64,000 bases of DNA. Source: Fragilaria radians (lineage: Eukaryota > Bacillariophyta > Fragilariophyceae > Fragilariales > Fragilariaceae). The notes beneath the pieces are model-generated. The model saw nothing but the letters and a program-made list of their open reading frames with translations, made no database searches and was not told where the DNA came from. The position numbers were made by a program, and so were the translations under genes. Positions 31,913 to 42,694 of this stretch are shown here, piece by piece. The DNA lies in assembly GCA_900642245.1 (NCBI GenBank), contig CAAAJI010000084.1, forward strand, positions 62,001-126,000. The letters run 5' to 3'. Position 1 is the stretch's first letter. The number at the start of each line of letters is the position of its first letter.

Positions 31913-34900
31913 CTAGCCAACAAATCTGCTAGTAGTTCTAACGTTGTTCCCCGAAGTGTTCGAATCACCATAAGGGCCCCCGCCAATTCCCATCAAACCT
32001 AAACTTATAGCTTCTATATCAATATCTTGTGACGATGAGCTCTTGAAGACATCCAGACTATTCAGTACACCTGAAACTACATCCAAATTATTCACGTCTT
32101 CGCCATCATCAATCAGATCAAACAGGCGACCCCGTTTTGGTCGAACCTGAATATTACTCAACTTACTGGCATCATCTTTGACAGACGGAATATTGCTAAA
32201 AGGAGTCATGTCAAGAAAAGAAGAATTCGGAAGGGGTGGCGAACGAGACAAAGCAGGTTCGGGATAAGTTACAGGAGTAACTCCTAGCTTTCCATCAGGT
32301 ACCACGAAGGTATCAGAGAAACCAACAGAGCCGCTGGATGAGGAGAAAGACGATTCTCTGGGAGGCAAAAAGCTGGCGCTCATTGAGTGAATGACATCAA
32401 GAAGAGAAATCTTATTGATGTTAAGACACGATTTTCCACAATCATTCTGAAGAAAAAGGAACAGACTATTACTTGTGCTAGCCTTAAGAACGCCTTCACC
32501 TTCTCCAGTCTGATAAGAGTGTTGTCCTGTCTGAAGGACTTCTGCACACTTGATGTACGACCGCGAATTCTCAATCAAACGTGAGTCAAGGCTCATAGCG
32601 TCATTTATAGAGAGTGATCGATTGGTTTCACGAAAGCATCCTGCTGGCAGGAAAACTATGAAGGACAGAGGGGCAAGTTCTTTATCACCAACTTCCAACA
32701 GATCGACAATCCTACGGATATATCTAGTAGCAACCAAGGGATCCAAAGGAGGGAACACAGAGATTATTCCGAAATTTTTTAAACTGGACAGCTCGATACT
32801 AATATCTTCTTTGCCGAAAGGCTGATTACCTCCAAATAGGGCGTCTACATCATCGAAACAACCATAGAAATTTTCAATCACAGTACCAAATGGGTTAGCC
32901 CATACTTCAGTTTTGACACCAATTTCGCGCTTAAGAGTTTCCTTAGTCAAATTGGATAGACGTAAATCCATTGAAGTTCCTGACACTAACATTCCCATTA
33001 TGTCGTATCGCTTTTTGGATGAAAACATGGAAGCAAGAAGTCTCGAAGGAAATCCAACGTGACGATCGGCAGAGTTAGAAAACTCTGTCAATGAAAGATA
33101 TACCTGTGCTCTAGTTGCCCAATCAATACAGATCACTCGCCCTAAGCCATTGCGTAGAACTTCAGAACCTGTGAAACCTAATGAAGTGTCTGTCCAGCTA
33201 GATCCGTTGTGCTCTTCCATTTGCTGCTTGAATTTCACCAAATCCTTTGCAAGTCCCTGGCATAACCTAGAAAATGAAGTACCTGCTTCTTTAATTGATT
33301 CCATGTCAATTATTGCCGACGATGAAGTAGCTATTGCTGCTTTGCGACTTTCTGCTATGAATTGTCGCTGCATGAAGGAAGTCAAATAATCAAAGTCAGT
33401 CCAACTTGGTATCATGTAATCTAGAAATGGCGCAGAATCATGGACCGCTCGAACGATCCAACGGTACACAACTGCCTTGATAATATCCTCACTGACGACG
33501 CTTAGAGGGTCTGATAATGGATGAGATCTAGCAACAGCACACCTCTGAAAAAGTTGTCCGAGTTTTTCTTGACGGAAAAGAACCACCTGAGGAAGCTCGT
33601 ATACATGATTAGCGCTACTTGCAGCTATTGTAGAATGTTTGGATATAGCTTCGACACCCAATGGAGACTTTGGAACACCTGAAATGGCTTGAGAACTGAC
33701 CGAATTCTGAGAATCACGCATTGAGGAACTTAACTTGGATATACCAAGGTTGGAAGGGTCCTTGCGAACCTGATGATAACTAGATGTTACAGTACCTCCC
33801 ACTGAGATCGTAGAAGGAGGTGGACTGTGGTTCGCAGTTCCAATAAACTTGGCGGCGGTGTGGCTTGACATGGAATTTTTCGTCTCCCAACCCCTACTGT
33901 TCTCCTGTTGCTTCGAAACAGTCCTAGGTAAAACCAGTGGCGCTGAGTTGTGAAGACCATTCTTAGCTGTACCTTCGTCTGCCACTTTTCTTCCTTTACC
34001 CTTGCTAACTTTCGATCGATAATCAAATTCATGTGTCACAAGATTCTTTGCATCTTCAACGTCTGATTTGTGAGACACAAATTTTGGGGTTTTCATCGTG
34101 TCTTGATGTAATCGAAGTTGCTCCGCTTCTAGTGTAGCCTTCATTTCCTGTTCTGTGGCTTCTTTCAGGGCTCTCTCTTTCTCTTCTTTCAAGCGCTCTA
34201 TTCGGCACTTTTCTTCTCGAAGCATCCTTTGTCGTTCCCTCTCCTTCATGATCTGTTCTTCTCTTTCTTTTTCCTCTTCCTCTTTAATCTTTTGTAACCG
34301 CTCGCGATCTTTTTTCTTCTTTTTCTTTGCCCTCTTCGAATTCGCTACTGCTTCTTCTTGTTGCGCCTTTGATTCCTCTGCGGCTAACTCTAAAAGTAAG
34401 GCTTCTTCTGCCGCACGAGCAGTCGCTTCAGCAGAAGCGAAAGACCCCTTTTTGGTTTTTTTTGCTGATGTTATTCCGCTATCAGTCAAAGGAAAGAAGG
34501 ATTCATCTGTTTCTTCATCTGTTTCGTCGTCATCCATTTGTAATAACCCTTCTCTTTGCTGTTGCTTCACCCGAAGATTTATCAACAGACGAGCTCTTTG
34601 GACCTTTTTCCTGTCGCGAGAGCACCTTGGAATACTTGCTTTGTATTCGGTGACCATTTCCACCGCGGCGTCAATTAAATTTTGTTCCACCAGTATGGAG
34701 AGAGCGGTGTCTCCTTTCTTTGTTGTTACAGTATGATCAGCACCATGTCGAAGCAACAAGTCAACAGTCTCAGGAAGACCTTTCGTTGCTGCTTGCAACA
34801 AGGCACTCAGAGTGGGATCTGCTTCTTCCGTGGGTGCACCCTCCTCTAAAAGTAAGCGTACAACATCGTCGTGACCTTTATACGCTGCAATACTTAAAGG

Positions 34901-36304
34901 TGACCAACCCGTATCCGTACACTTACAAGGGTCTGCACCATGCTTTAAGAGTGCCTCGACAGCGTCTCCTTGGCCGTGATTTGCTGCTGTTAGTAACGGT
35001 GTTTCTTTCCATTTATTTAATGCATGTACATCGGCTCCGTTTTCTAGTAATTGCTTAACAGCAGAAAAATGACCTGGTTTCCCACCGGCACAAGCCTTGT
35101 GTAATGGAGTGCTGAGATCCTCTATGACTCTTACGTTTACTGGAGCACCTGCTTTAAGAAGTAAAGTTACTATATCGTCATATCCCTTGTGAGCTGCAAA
35201 TGTCAAAGCACTCCAACCAGCTTCACTGCAAAGGCTGGGATCGGCGCCATGGTCCAGCAGTGCACTCACTGCAGCATGATGGCCATTGTTAGCTGCTATC
35301 AGGAGAGGAGTTTCTTTCCATTTGTTACAAGCATTGCCATTAGCACCACGTTCGAGCAATAGATTTAATACCTCTAAGGAACCAGAGTTCGAGCTAGAAG
35401 AGCAAGCTGTATGCAAGGGCGTGTATAAATCATCTTTGAATTGACAGTTGACACTTGCTCCTTGAGCTAAACAGGATTCCACTGCTTCCGCATTTCCATC
35501 TTCCACGGCACTTTTTAAATAAAGCTCAGCATCATCTCCATCAATGTTAACAGAAGAAGATTTCACAGTTACAGAAGCCCTGACAACTAGGGCATCGTTC
35601 GAAACATAACCCTCTTGTTGGATTCGATCTGATGTTATGAATTGAGACCAGCCCCAATCTATCGCCTTCGGACATAGCTTAAATGTTTTGTCGGGATTCC
35701 TTTTTGCATAACCTAGATTTCCTCCATTAGGATGTTCTAAGGTTAACACGTAGCTCACTGCTTTTTTCCATCCAAAAGGCAAGTCATCTGCGTCGGCAAC
35801 TTGCAGGAACAAGCTAAGGTGATGGTTACTCGCACGTCCATTTCCGTTGACGTATATGATAAGTCTCCATCGATTTCCGAATTCGTCCACAGTCGTTGCT
35901 GAGTATTCTGCTTTCTTGCATCCGGATTCACGCTTCTGCGAATAATTTGTGATTGTGTGAGTAAACTCACAGGTAGACTGCTGTTCTTGAGGTCTCCAAG
36001 TAGGAGACGGTCCCTGAGGATCTACAGCATGGTCTGTTCCAGGATCGTCGTCTTCTTGATACTCATGAATATCGTCAAAAGACTTCCGTTCTGGCATATC
36101 TTCTTCGTCGTTTTCATAATCATCGTCCACTGTGTCTGCGGGTGGTAAGCTAGGAGTAGACGATCCACCTAAGCGACTGCGAGAAGGAATTCTACTGTCA
36201 TCTATACGACTCCCTACGCCGTCTGCTTCGTCATCTTCACAATTGAAGGGTTCAGGAAATTGCTGTTCCAAAACCTCTTTTTGAGGTCCTGGTCTCCAAC
36301 GCAT
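31913..36304 (-). CDS. MATH-ankyrin-coiled-coil protein with a PCIF1-like, probably inactive, methyltransferase domain
   Basis: A 1463-residue intronless gene. Residues 1-110 are acidic and low-complexity. Residues ~112-250 form a MATH/TRAF-like domain (FGNRWRLIIYVNGNG, HHLSLFLQV). Residues ~267-555 hold about nine ankyrin repeats. Residues ~600-760 are a Lys/Glu-rich coiled coil. Residues ~905-1290 resemble the helical and methyltransferase part of PCIF1 (CAPAM), the cap-adjacent m6Am enzyme: GVKTEVWANPFG (~1133) parallels its EC/FASPL segment, APLSFIVFLP (~1208) its PLSFIVFIP, and LFLFLQND (~1285) its LFLQND. The catalytic NPPF is replaced by VFPPL (~1182-1186), so m6A chemistry is doubtful. 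The C-terminus is Ser-rich. It may act as a scaffold that reads RNA or RNA polymerase II; this is inference. No WW domain is seen. Confidence 0.85.
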   Translation of the reverse strand: MRWRPGPQKEVLEQQFPEPFNCEDDEADGVGSRIDDSRIPSRSRLGGSSTPSLPPADTVDDDYENDEEDMPERKSFDDIHEYQEDDDPGTDHAVDPQGPSPTWRPQEQQSTCEFTHTITNYSQKRESGCKKAEYSATTVDEFGNRWRLIIYVNGNGRASNHHLSLFLQVADADDLPFGWKKAVSYVLTLEHPNGGNLGYAKRNPDKTFKLCPKAIDWGWSQFITSDRIQQEGYVSNDALVVRASVTVKSSSVNIDGDDAELYLKSAVEDGNAEAVESCLAQGASVNCQFKDDLYTPLHTACSSSSNSGSLEVLNLLLERGANGNACNKWKETPLLIAANNGHHAAVSALLDHGADPSLCSEAGWSALTFAAHKGYDDIVTLLLKAGAPVNVRVIEDLSTPLHKACAGGKPGHFSAVKQLLENGADVHALNKWKETPLLTAANHGQGDAVEALLKHGADPCKCTDTGWSPLSIAAYKGHDDVVRLLLEEGAPTEEADPTLSALLQAATKGLPETVDLLLRHGADHTVTTKKGDTALSILVEQNLIDAAVEMVTEYKASIPRCSRDRKKVQRARLLINLRVKQQQREGLLQMDDDETDEETDESFFPLTDSGITSAKKTKKGSFASAEATARAAEEALLLELAAEESKAQQEEAVANSKRAKKKKKKDRERLQKIKEEEEKEREEQIMKERERQRMLREEKCRIERLKEEKERALKEATEQEMKATLEAEQLRLHQDTMKTPKFVSHKSDVEDAKNLVTHEFDYRSKVSKGKGRKVADEGTAKNGLHNSAPLVLPRTVSKQQENSRGWETKNSMSSHTAAKFIGTANHSPPPSTISVGGTVTSSYHQVRKDPSNLGISKLSSSMRDSQNSVSSQAISGVPKSPLGVEAISKHSTIAASSANHVYELPQVVLFRQEKLGQLFQRCAVARSHPLSDPLSVVSEDIIKAVVYRWIVRAVHDSAPFLDYMIPSWTDFDYLTSFMQRQFIAESRKAAIATSSSAIIDMESIKEAGTSFSRLCQGLAKDLVKFKQQMEEHNGSSWTDTSLGFTGSEVLRNGLGRVICIDWATRAQVYLSLTEFSNSADRHVGFPSRLLASMFSSKKRYDIMGMLVSGTSMDLRLSNLTKETLKREIGVKTEVWANPFGTVIENFYGCFDDVDALFGGNQPFGKEDISIELSSLKNFGIISVFPPLDPLVATRYIRRIVDLLEVGDKELAPLSFIVFLPAGCFRETNRSLSINDAMSLDSRLIENSRSYIKCAEVLQTGQHSYQTGEGEGVLKASTSNSLFLFLQNDCGKSCLNINKISLLDVIHSMSASFLPPRESSFSSSSGSVGFSDTFVVPDGKLGVTPVTYPEPALSRSPPLPNSSFLDMTPFSNIPSVKDDASKLSNIQVRPKRGRLFDLIDDGEDVNNLDVVSGVLNSLDVFKSSSSQDIDIEAISLGLMGIGGGPYGDSNTSGNNVRTTSRFVG

Positions 36305-37439
36305 TGTATATGATGATAATAAAGAAAATATAATGGCTTAATACAATCCAAATAGTTATGGCCTATAATAAACAAACGATGTGGTTAGGAAATATGTCAC
36401 AGGAAAGACCTGACAGCAAATTCGAAAGAATACTGTAAAGAGAATCCGAGGGTCGGAGGAGGTGGTCTTACGCGTAGAATTCTTACGAGAGAATACGGAA
36501 TTCAATGGAGAGGACCGAAAATGTTGTGACTAAAAGAAAGTTATCGACCTCACCGTTGGCTTCACCAATGACAAGCGGAACAAAGTAATGCATTAGCTGC
36601 CTAGCATAATGAATTCTATCGCCAAGACCAACAGTACTCCAAAAATTTCAAGAGCAATCTTTAAACATCGTATTCTCACCTGCCAAAGTATTTTACTGAT
36701 CGTTGATTTTTGGTAAATCTGAGTAGCCTGGTTCTCCGATACTCACCAATGGGAGATTGTCATTAACCTTAATCATGATAAATGTGTCGTTTTTACCCAT
36801 TTTTCATTTTTCACATAACGTAACCTCCAACCTTACCTTTTGACTTTTTCATTTTAACTTGAACTTGCTTTTTTCACGTCAAAGATTCTTGAGGTGCACA
36901 GGCCAATTCCCTGTTAGAGTGAAAAGATAGTTAATCCTATGGGAACGACAAATGTAAAGCAAACCGATTGATGTGAAAAGAAAATAGTAGCAAACTAAAA
37001 ACAAAATCATTTTTTGAAGGAATAATTTACTTCCCAAAAAAACTGAATTAATTATCCTGTGAGAAAGAGACAGTTGCTCTTAAGCGGCACATGACGCACA
37101 ATGAAAAGTTGATCTTTTTCAAATCACCAACGCATTTGTTTATTAAAATTGACAAAATCAAGGAATACAACCACAATTAGTAAGGTAAATGTGAAAATAA
37201 AACTACTCCAAAACATGTGAATCGTTAGAATGCTAGAACCATTCAACATGACATTGAGAGAGATAATTGTTAGTTTAAACATTTAGGCTAGTTGTCTATG
37301 GTACAAGCTAAAGAGATAACAGAAACACCAGCATAATCTTGCATCCTTTGTTTGACGTCAAAATATTTGAAGAAAACAACTAGATGCACTTGTATCTAAA
37401 CAACGCCATACAAAGAAATAGTGCAGAAGACCCCCCTTA
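36305..37439. other. Intergenic, no gene recognised
   Basis: Upstream region of the MATH-ankyrin gene, then AT-rich sequence with no supported frame up to the Gypsy relic. Confidence 0.45.
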
Positions 37440-39400
37440 GCCTTAATTAGCCGAGGTAAGGGATGATAGAGGTGACAATAGATGTGGCTTTTGTGGCCTC
37501 ATGTATTGATAATAGTTAATCATTCCGATGAAGCTTCTAAATTGCTTTCTAGTCCTTGACTCGTCTATTTTCAATTTTGGCTTCCATTTTTTTCATGGGC
37601 GGCCTAATCCCTTTCTATTGATATGGTATCCTAGATATTCAACTTAGTCACAGCATATATGCCATTTTGTGGCGTTGATTTTCAGTCCTGCACTTGCCAA
37701 TCTGGTGAACACGCTTTCTAAGTGATTTTCAATTATTCTGAAAGCTAATTTTAGAATCAGGTAGCGATCAAGGCAGGCTCTGGTAAATCCCAGCCCAAAC
37801 ATTAATTCACTCATTTTTCTTTGGAACATTTCTGCTTTAGTACAACAGTACAGAGACTAGATGCATAAGGAGTCAGTCCCATATGATAGTATCCCATACT
37901 TAGATCAATTATTTTAGGTAATGGAAAAGGTTTCTTCTTAAATCAGCTAAAGATCTTATAGATTTATTTGGCTTAGCTATCGTGAACATGGGGCATGCCT
38001 ATTCAGATCTGTTTTATTTAGACTCCAAAGTCAACAAGTTATGGAACTTTGTCTTTCAATTGTTGTTCTTGAGAGTGTGAAAGTGGATATGCTTTTACAT
38101 GATAAGGCTTCTCGTTCTTATCTTTTAGTTCCAACTTAAGTGGGTTGTGTTTCCAGTTTGCAAACTTAATAGGCAGTTTCTGCAAGATTTTTATTTTAGT
38201 AGTGCCTAATATTGTAATCTTGTGTATATCAGAAGGGCAGTATTTTTTTCCACTGCATTCTAAATTATTTCAGCATCTTTGGTTAAGGGATTGTGAGCAA
38301 ACAATCATTCTTCTTCAATCTCTTCTGTTGATCTGCCAACTGATTGCAAGGTTATTGAGCCATTATCCCATCTTACTTCAGCTACACTGAAGCAGATGCC
38401 AAATCGTATTTCATGCATTAAATCTTTGCAATTGATAAGGTCATAACCACTTGACTCAGGGTTAGGTTCATCTACATCACGGTTCCATGTAATTTCTTAT
38501 GCTTGTGCAATGCAGGTGGCATAAATGTTATCTACATTTTCTGTGAGTACGAAAAATACCAGCTTTTGTAGTCCACTGTGTTTTCTTTTCTTTCGTGGTG
38601 TCCAGTGTTTTTATTAAATTCTGATTGATCAAAGACGCTGCACAACGTGTGTCAAGCAAGATTCTCACTCTTTTCCAGTGAGATTGAGTCTTTATTTCCC
38701 TTTATAATGGCTATATTGACTATTGTAATTAACAACAATTATTCTATTTTAGAATTTTTGTTGCCATGGAACCAAAGTTTTTCATAGCGATTTCTATCAC
38801 TAATTATTGATTCCACGGGTAACTGTCAAATGGAAGAGGATTTGTTGCCAGATAATTTCTCCTAGGTTCTTTCCTTCTTCTCCAGTCAACTTTCCATGGT
38901 CTTTCAACCTTTTTAGTTTTCTTCGGATATTCCCTCTCTTTGGCAATCACATCTGAGGTATTGTTGGATTTCTTTTAAAAAAATTCATAGGTGTGGTGAC
39001 AATTTCAAGAAACATCTCATCATCACTTTGATTTTCTGGCACAATGATCTTCTTGCGCTTTTCAGGCTTCTTTTTACCATGTAACTAGGCCTTCTCTCTC
39101 TAGATAACAGAGGTGTACATGTCCAGGATCTTCTCTGCCAACAAGTTGATCTCATGGTGCAGATTCTTCTTTGAAAAACTCCAGTTATCCTTTTGACTCT
39201 GTGGCCTTAGCCCAATTTCAACACGTTCAGCAGTCTGTTGTATAGGAAGTGGGGTTGTGCCCATGCTCATTGCCATAGTGTTTACTCACATTTTCATGCT
39301 TTTGTTAGGCTCTGTGGTGTGTTTAGCAGCTGACCTTTTTACCACTTCCTGACTTTGGTTACTATCTTCCTTGGTTGGCTTTTCCAATGAAACTTTGCAA
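37440..39400 (-). mobile_element. Gypsy (Ty3) retrotransposon relic: gag spacer, protease, reverse transcriptase
   Basis: Read leftwards. At 39400-38850, Lys/Pro-rich gag-like debris. At ~38690-38560, the aspartic protease RILLDTRCAASLIN, with the DTG Gly changed to Arg, followed by TQWTTKAG. At 37829-37644, the reverse-transcriptase fragment FQRKMSELMFGLGF and AGLKINATKWHI, where the DD of the YxDD box is gone. At 37640-37450, EYLGYHINRKGL and RSFIGMINYYQYM, the RT to RNase-H connection. Many stops and frameshifts separate the pieces. Integrase is absent from this copy. Confidence 0.72.
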
Positions 39401-39488
39401 CATTCAATTGTTTCACACATTTCAATTGACTTCACTTTATTCAATTGTTCCAGACACTTCAATTAACTTCACACACTTCAATCAACCT
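39394..39488. repeat. Imperfect CTTCAATT/TTCACA short tandem repeats
   Basis: Units such as ATTTCAATTGACTTCAC and ACTTCAATTAACTTCAC recur with variation about every 20-35 bases. A minor low-complexity array. Confidence 0.5.
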
Positions 39489-40475
39489 GGCCTTTGAAGG
39501 AAGGGTGGGGATACAACCATCCAGATAAAACTTGGGTCATTTTGTAACTAGTAGAGACATTCCAACTACCCTATGCACCCCACCTCCAGAATTTGGAAGC
39601 TTCTGTTGCATTAGGAAAGAAAGGTAAGGGGTTGTTTAAACAGTTAAATGATGCATCCGTTTGTCTTGTTGTCAAGTCTATTGGATGAAACATCTTTCTG
39701 TTCATCCGAAGTTGCTTAGTTTCTAATGCTCAATGTGGGAAAATTGTCTCTGTTACTGCCTTCAGAGCCTAACAAACATGTTCTAAACTGATTGGTGTTG
39801 TCTCATCTTCTTCTGTTCTCCTGGCATCTTGAAAAATAGTCTCAATTACAACTGCTCTCTCCCCACACACCAAGGCTCTTACCATAGAAACTCTAATGGT
39901 GCCACAAATCATGGAGTTCTGCATCCAGATCTCCTCCAAATCTCTCAGCATATCAATAGGGGGGCACCTTCTTCAAAGTTCATAGCATATTTCTTGTACT
40001 TGGTGGAATCAGGAGGATCATACAGAGCTTCTATTTAACAGGTTCAATCTGTCACTTCTCACATGTCAACTTTATTGGCTTGTTGGGGGTGTGAGGAATA
40101 TCCAACTTCTCAAATGATTTGTAAGACAGGTCAGAGGTGCTTGCTGGCATGATGAAATAGCTACACTTTGCACAGTAATAGTTTGCATTGATTATCTGAT
40201 TGTGATTCATGATAAAGTGCAGAGTATGCTGCCGTTGGATAGTCACTTTTCGAGAGGCAACGCTCCATTTTCCAACGTTCACCCAATTTCCCCATAACCC
40301 TAATGATCTCATCTCTTCTATAGTCCTAACTATGCAATTGAATAGATCTGAATTAATATTAAGGTACTTTTTTGAATAATACAAAAGTTGAAATAATTAT
40401 TCAACTAAAATTTGAAGAGGAAGATCAGATCACCTTGAAAAATTATTTTCAAGTTCTATAGTTGCAACTTCATGT
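39489..40475. other. Intergenic with a dispersed repeat
   Basis: No supported gene. A 110-codon minus-strand frame at 40384-40052 has a CxxC pair but no domain I know. Bases 40170-40218 recur with one mismatch at the extreme right edge of the window (63952-64000), so this frame lies in a dispersed repeat. The left part of the interval is probably more retroelement debris. Confidence 0.4.
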
Positions 40476-41638
40476 TTAAAACTTCACAATTCCTGAGTAA
40501 AAGAGAAAGATCACAATTACTACAACGACAATTAAAATGATCCAGCTGTGGATAGCATATGTGAGATTGGCACAATGACATTCATCATTTATTGACGTTA
40601 CAATGGTAAACTTACAGTTGCTTCTTTCTAATGGACTTTTGAATCTCGATGGCTTGGTATACATCCTTATTTCCTTCTACAACATGATCTGCAGCTTGAC
40701 GCACTTGATGTTCTATGTTATTGAGTAATTCACCTTGCTGATCAACGAGCAAGGCAAAATCTAAAAACATTTGATGTAGCTCGGCAATCGATTGTTCCAA
40801 AGTCTTGACGTCTTGATATTTTCCAGCAACCTTAGCGGTAACAGTACTTTGGTATCCCACGATTATAAATCTGTAAGTAAGAGAATATTATACGCCATAA
40901 CAAAGGCTGATAAACTCACGTGATTTCGTCATTCACACCTCCCGCCAAGATAGCTTGCTTAAACAACGCGTCTCGCCCACCTTCCAATCTCAAAATTTCA
41001 TCAACTTCTTCATCGGTGGCATCTGGCTTTACAACTTTCACCTGACGCTTCATCTTGTTTTGAATGTCAGTCTTATACTTTTGTTGCGCTGCCTGGTAAG
41101 ACTTCATCTCATCAATGAATTTTCTAGTTAGATTATTTAGCAAGTTTTCACGAACTCTACAATTTGACGGTAAGCAGTTAAGTGAGATTGGTAGTCATCT
41201 TTGATACATAAGTCACAATAAAGACTGATTAACACACCTTAAATCGCAAGCCTTGATTTCTCCTTTTTCTTTCAATTTTTCATTTTCAGCTTTTAAATCT
41301 CCCAGCAAATTTTTGGCTGACTTTGCTCGCTTATTTGTAGCATCGATTGTCTTGCGTAATTTCCTGCTTAATTCTTGCTCTCTTTCTGTTGTTGTTGCTT
41401 TTTGAGCTTGTTCGTTGATGCGCTCGACTTCCTCGGTGGCTTTAATAATTTGTCCAATGTCACCCTTAATTCCCTCTATTGCAACGGAAAAGATTTCTTT
41501 GTCGATTTCCTGTTTTGTTTTTCTTGGTGGCGGTGCACCCTTTTCAATATCTGTGCTCGGACCCGGTTCACTTGGGTTTTCTTCATCGATATTTGGTTCA
41601 TTCGCCCAGTTTGGGAGATCACCGAGTCGATTATTCAT
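40476..41638 (-). CDS. Syntaxin (plasma-membrane-type Qa-SNARE)
   Basis: A tail-anchored SNARE that drives vesicle fusion. Four exons, 41638-41238, 41156-40920, 40870-40616 and 40545-40476, with introns of 81, 49 and 70 bases, give 320 residues. The first junction yields CDLRVRENLLNNLTRKF, the conserved syntaxin RIRENLHNTLTRKF region at the end of the Habc helices. The Qa-SNARE motif runs ~228-292 (KTLEQSIAELHQMF, LVDQQGELLNNIEHQV), with the zero-layer Gln in DQQGEL. The last exon encodes only the membrane anchor (WIILIVVVVIVIFLFYSG) and a three-residue tail. The N-terminus is a Pro/Glu-rich linker. The 5' part of exon 1 is repeated at 43098-43314. Confidence 0.92.
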
Positions 41639-42694
41639 GTTGGTTTCGCGGAATGTCCTGCTAGATAGCTCTAGATGCCTTAAAGTATTTCAAAGGAGTG
41701 AATTAATGATCTTAAAGTCTAGATTATTCCTTAGAACTTCATTCGCTCTATCATTTCATTCATATTCATGTCAACCTTGGTAGTTCATTCACACTAACCT
41801 ATTACTAAATACTCGAGAAATTACTGATTCCCAAATGACGTCATTCCACTATTCCACGATTGAATCTAACACTCAAGGGCAAAAAATTCATTATAGAAAC
41901 TTGTTTGGGTTCAGAATGCATAATTTGTTTCAACTGCTCAATATTGTGCAACAAGCTTTTCTTTACCCTCATGATTAGTATAATCCTGGATGGACGGTGC
42001 GTATCGCAGCTTCAGCGGTTGCAAGAGATGGACACCTGAGCTTGGACACCACATTGTCGATGGGCTTATTGTTTCCTTCTTGGAGTACTTGACTCACAAT
42101 TTCATCGTCATCAATGTAGGTTTCATCAATAGGTTCTATAGAATCTATATTAATCAGCTCCTGGGCGGAAATATCTCCTTCCAAACTCGCTACGATGGAA
42201 CTAATATCTATGTCTTTATCTAAAGATAAATTGGAACTGGGTTGATCAACATCACTATTTACTTTTGCTTGTTGAGGTGCAGGTAAGAGGTCACTTTTGA
42301 CCTAACATTTTCTATTTACATGTTCATCCATATTATCAATTGCCTGTTGAATCATTTTTAAGCATACAGACATATCAGTAATCTTTTCAAGTTTAACTTT
42401 TTCACTGGGTTTTTGAAGCGTATGAATATTCAAAATTTGGAATAATCAAAGTAACTGAAATTTTTGAAATGTGCACTTAAATGATCAAATGATGACCATG
42501 TCACAAGTTTGGCATTTGGATGTACAATCTGGTGGAAGAAATAAAATATCCAAGTGCTCTAAGAAAGACAATTTGTCTTGAGAACTATTAGGATCCATAT
42601 CCTTTGCAGCTGACACGTGAGAACCGTCACGTGCACTTTTGATCTCTTTGTATTTTTGTTGTCTTTGACTGCAATGCAGTTTCATCAACATTTA
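41422..42694. repeat. Large direct repeat, copy 1 (syntaxin 5' end plus pogo relic)
   Basis: Nearly identical to 43098-44388. The offset is 1676 bases up to an 18-base insertion in copy 2 (near 43858-43875) and 1694 after it. Differences are scattered single bases. Copy 1 ends at ~42694, where Gypsy integrase sequence starts. Confidence 0.88.
41975..42691 (-). pseudogene. pogo/Tigger transposase relic, copy 1 (C-terminal part)
   Basis: Frames 42691-42485 and 42184-41975 encode the end of a pogo-type DDE transposase: LEHLDILFLPPDCTSKCQTCDM matches the family's VxFLPPNxTSxxQPxDxG segment. An interrupted stretch follows, then a charged tail (EPIDETYIDDDEIVSQVL) ending at 41975. Stops break the frame near 42480 and 42300. 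Upstream of 42694 the transposase is replaced by Gypsy sequence. Confidence 0.7.

Noticed and set aside
34155..34736. Long plus-strand frame (193 codons) rich in Ser and Phe
   Set aside because: It is the antisense of the Lys/Glu-rich coiled coil of the MATH-ankyrin gene; its composition is just that of the reverse strand.
39394..39488. CRISPR-like array of short repeats
   Set aside because: Units are imperfect, with irregular spacing and no distinct spacers; a eukaryotic low-complexity stretch.
41375..41783. Three overlapping plus-strand frames repeated at 42994-43459
   Set aside because: Antisense to syntaxin exon 1; they recur only because the region itself is repeated.
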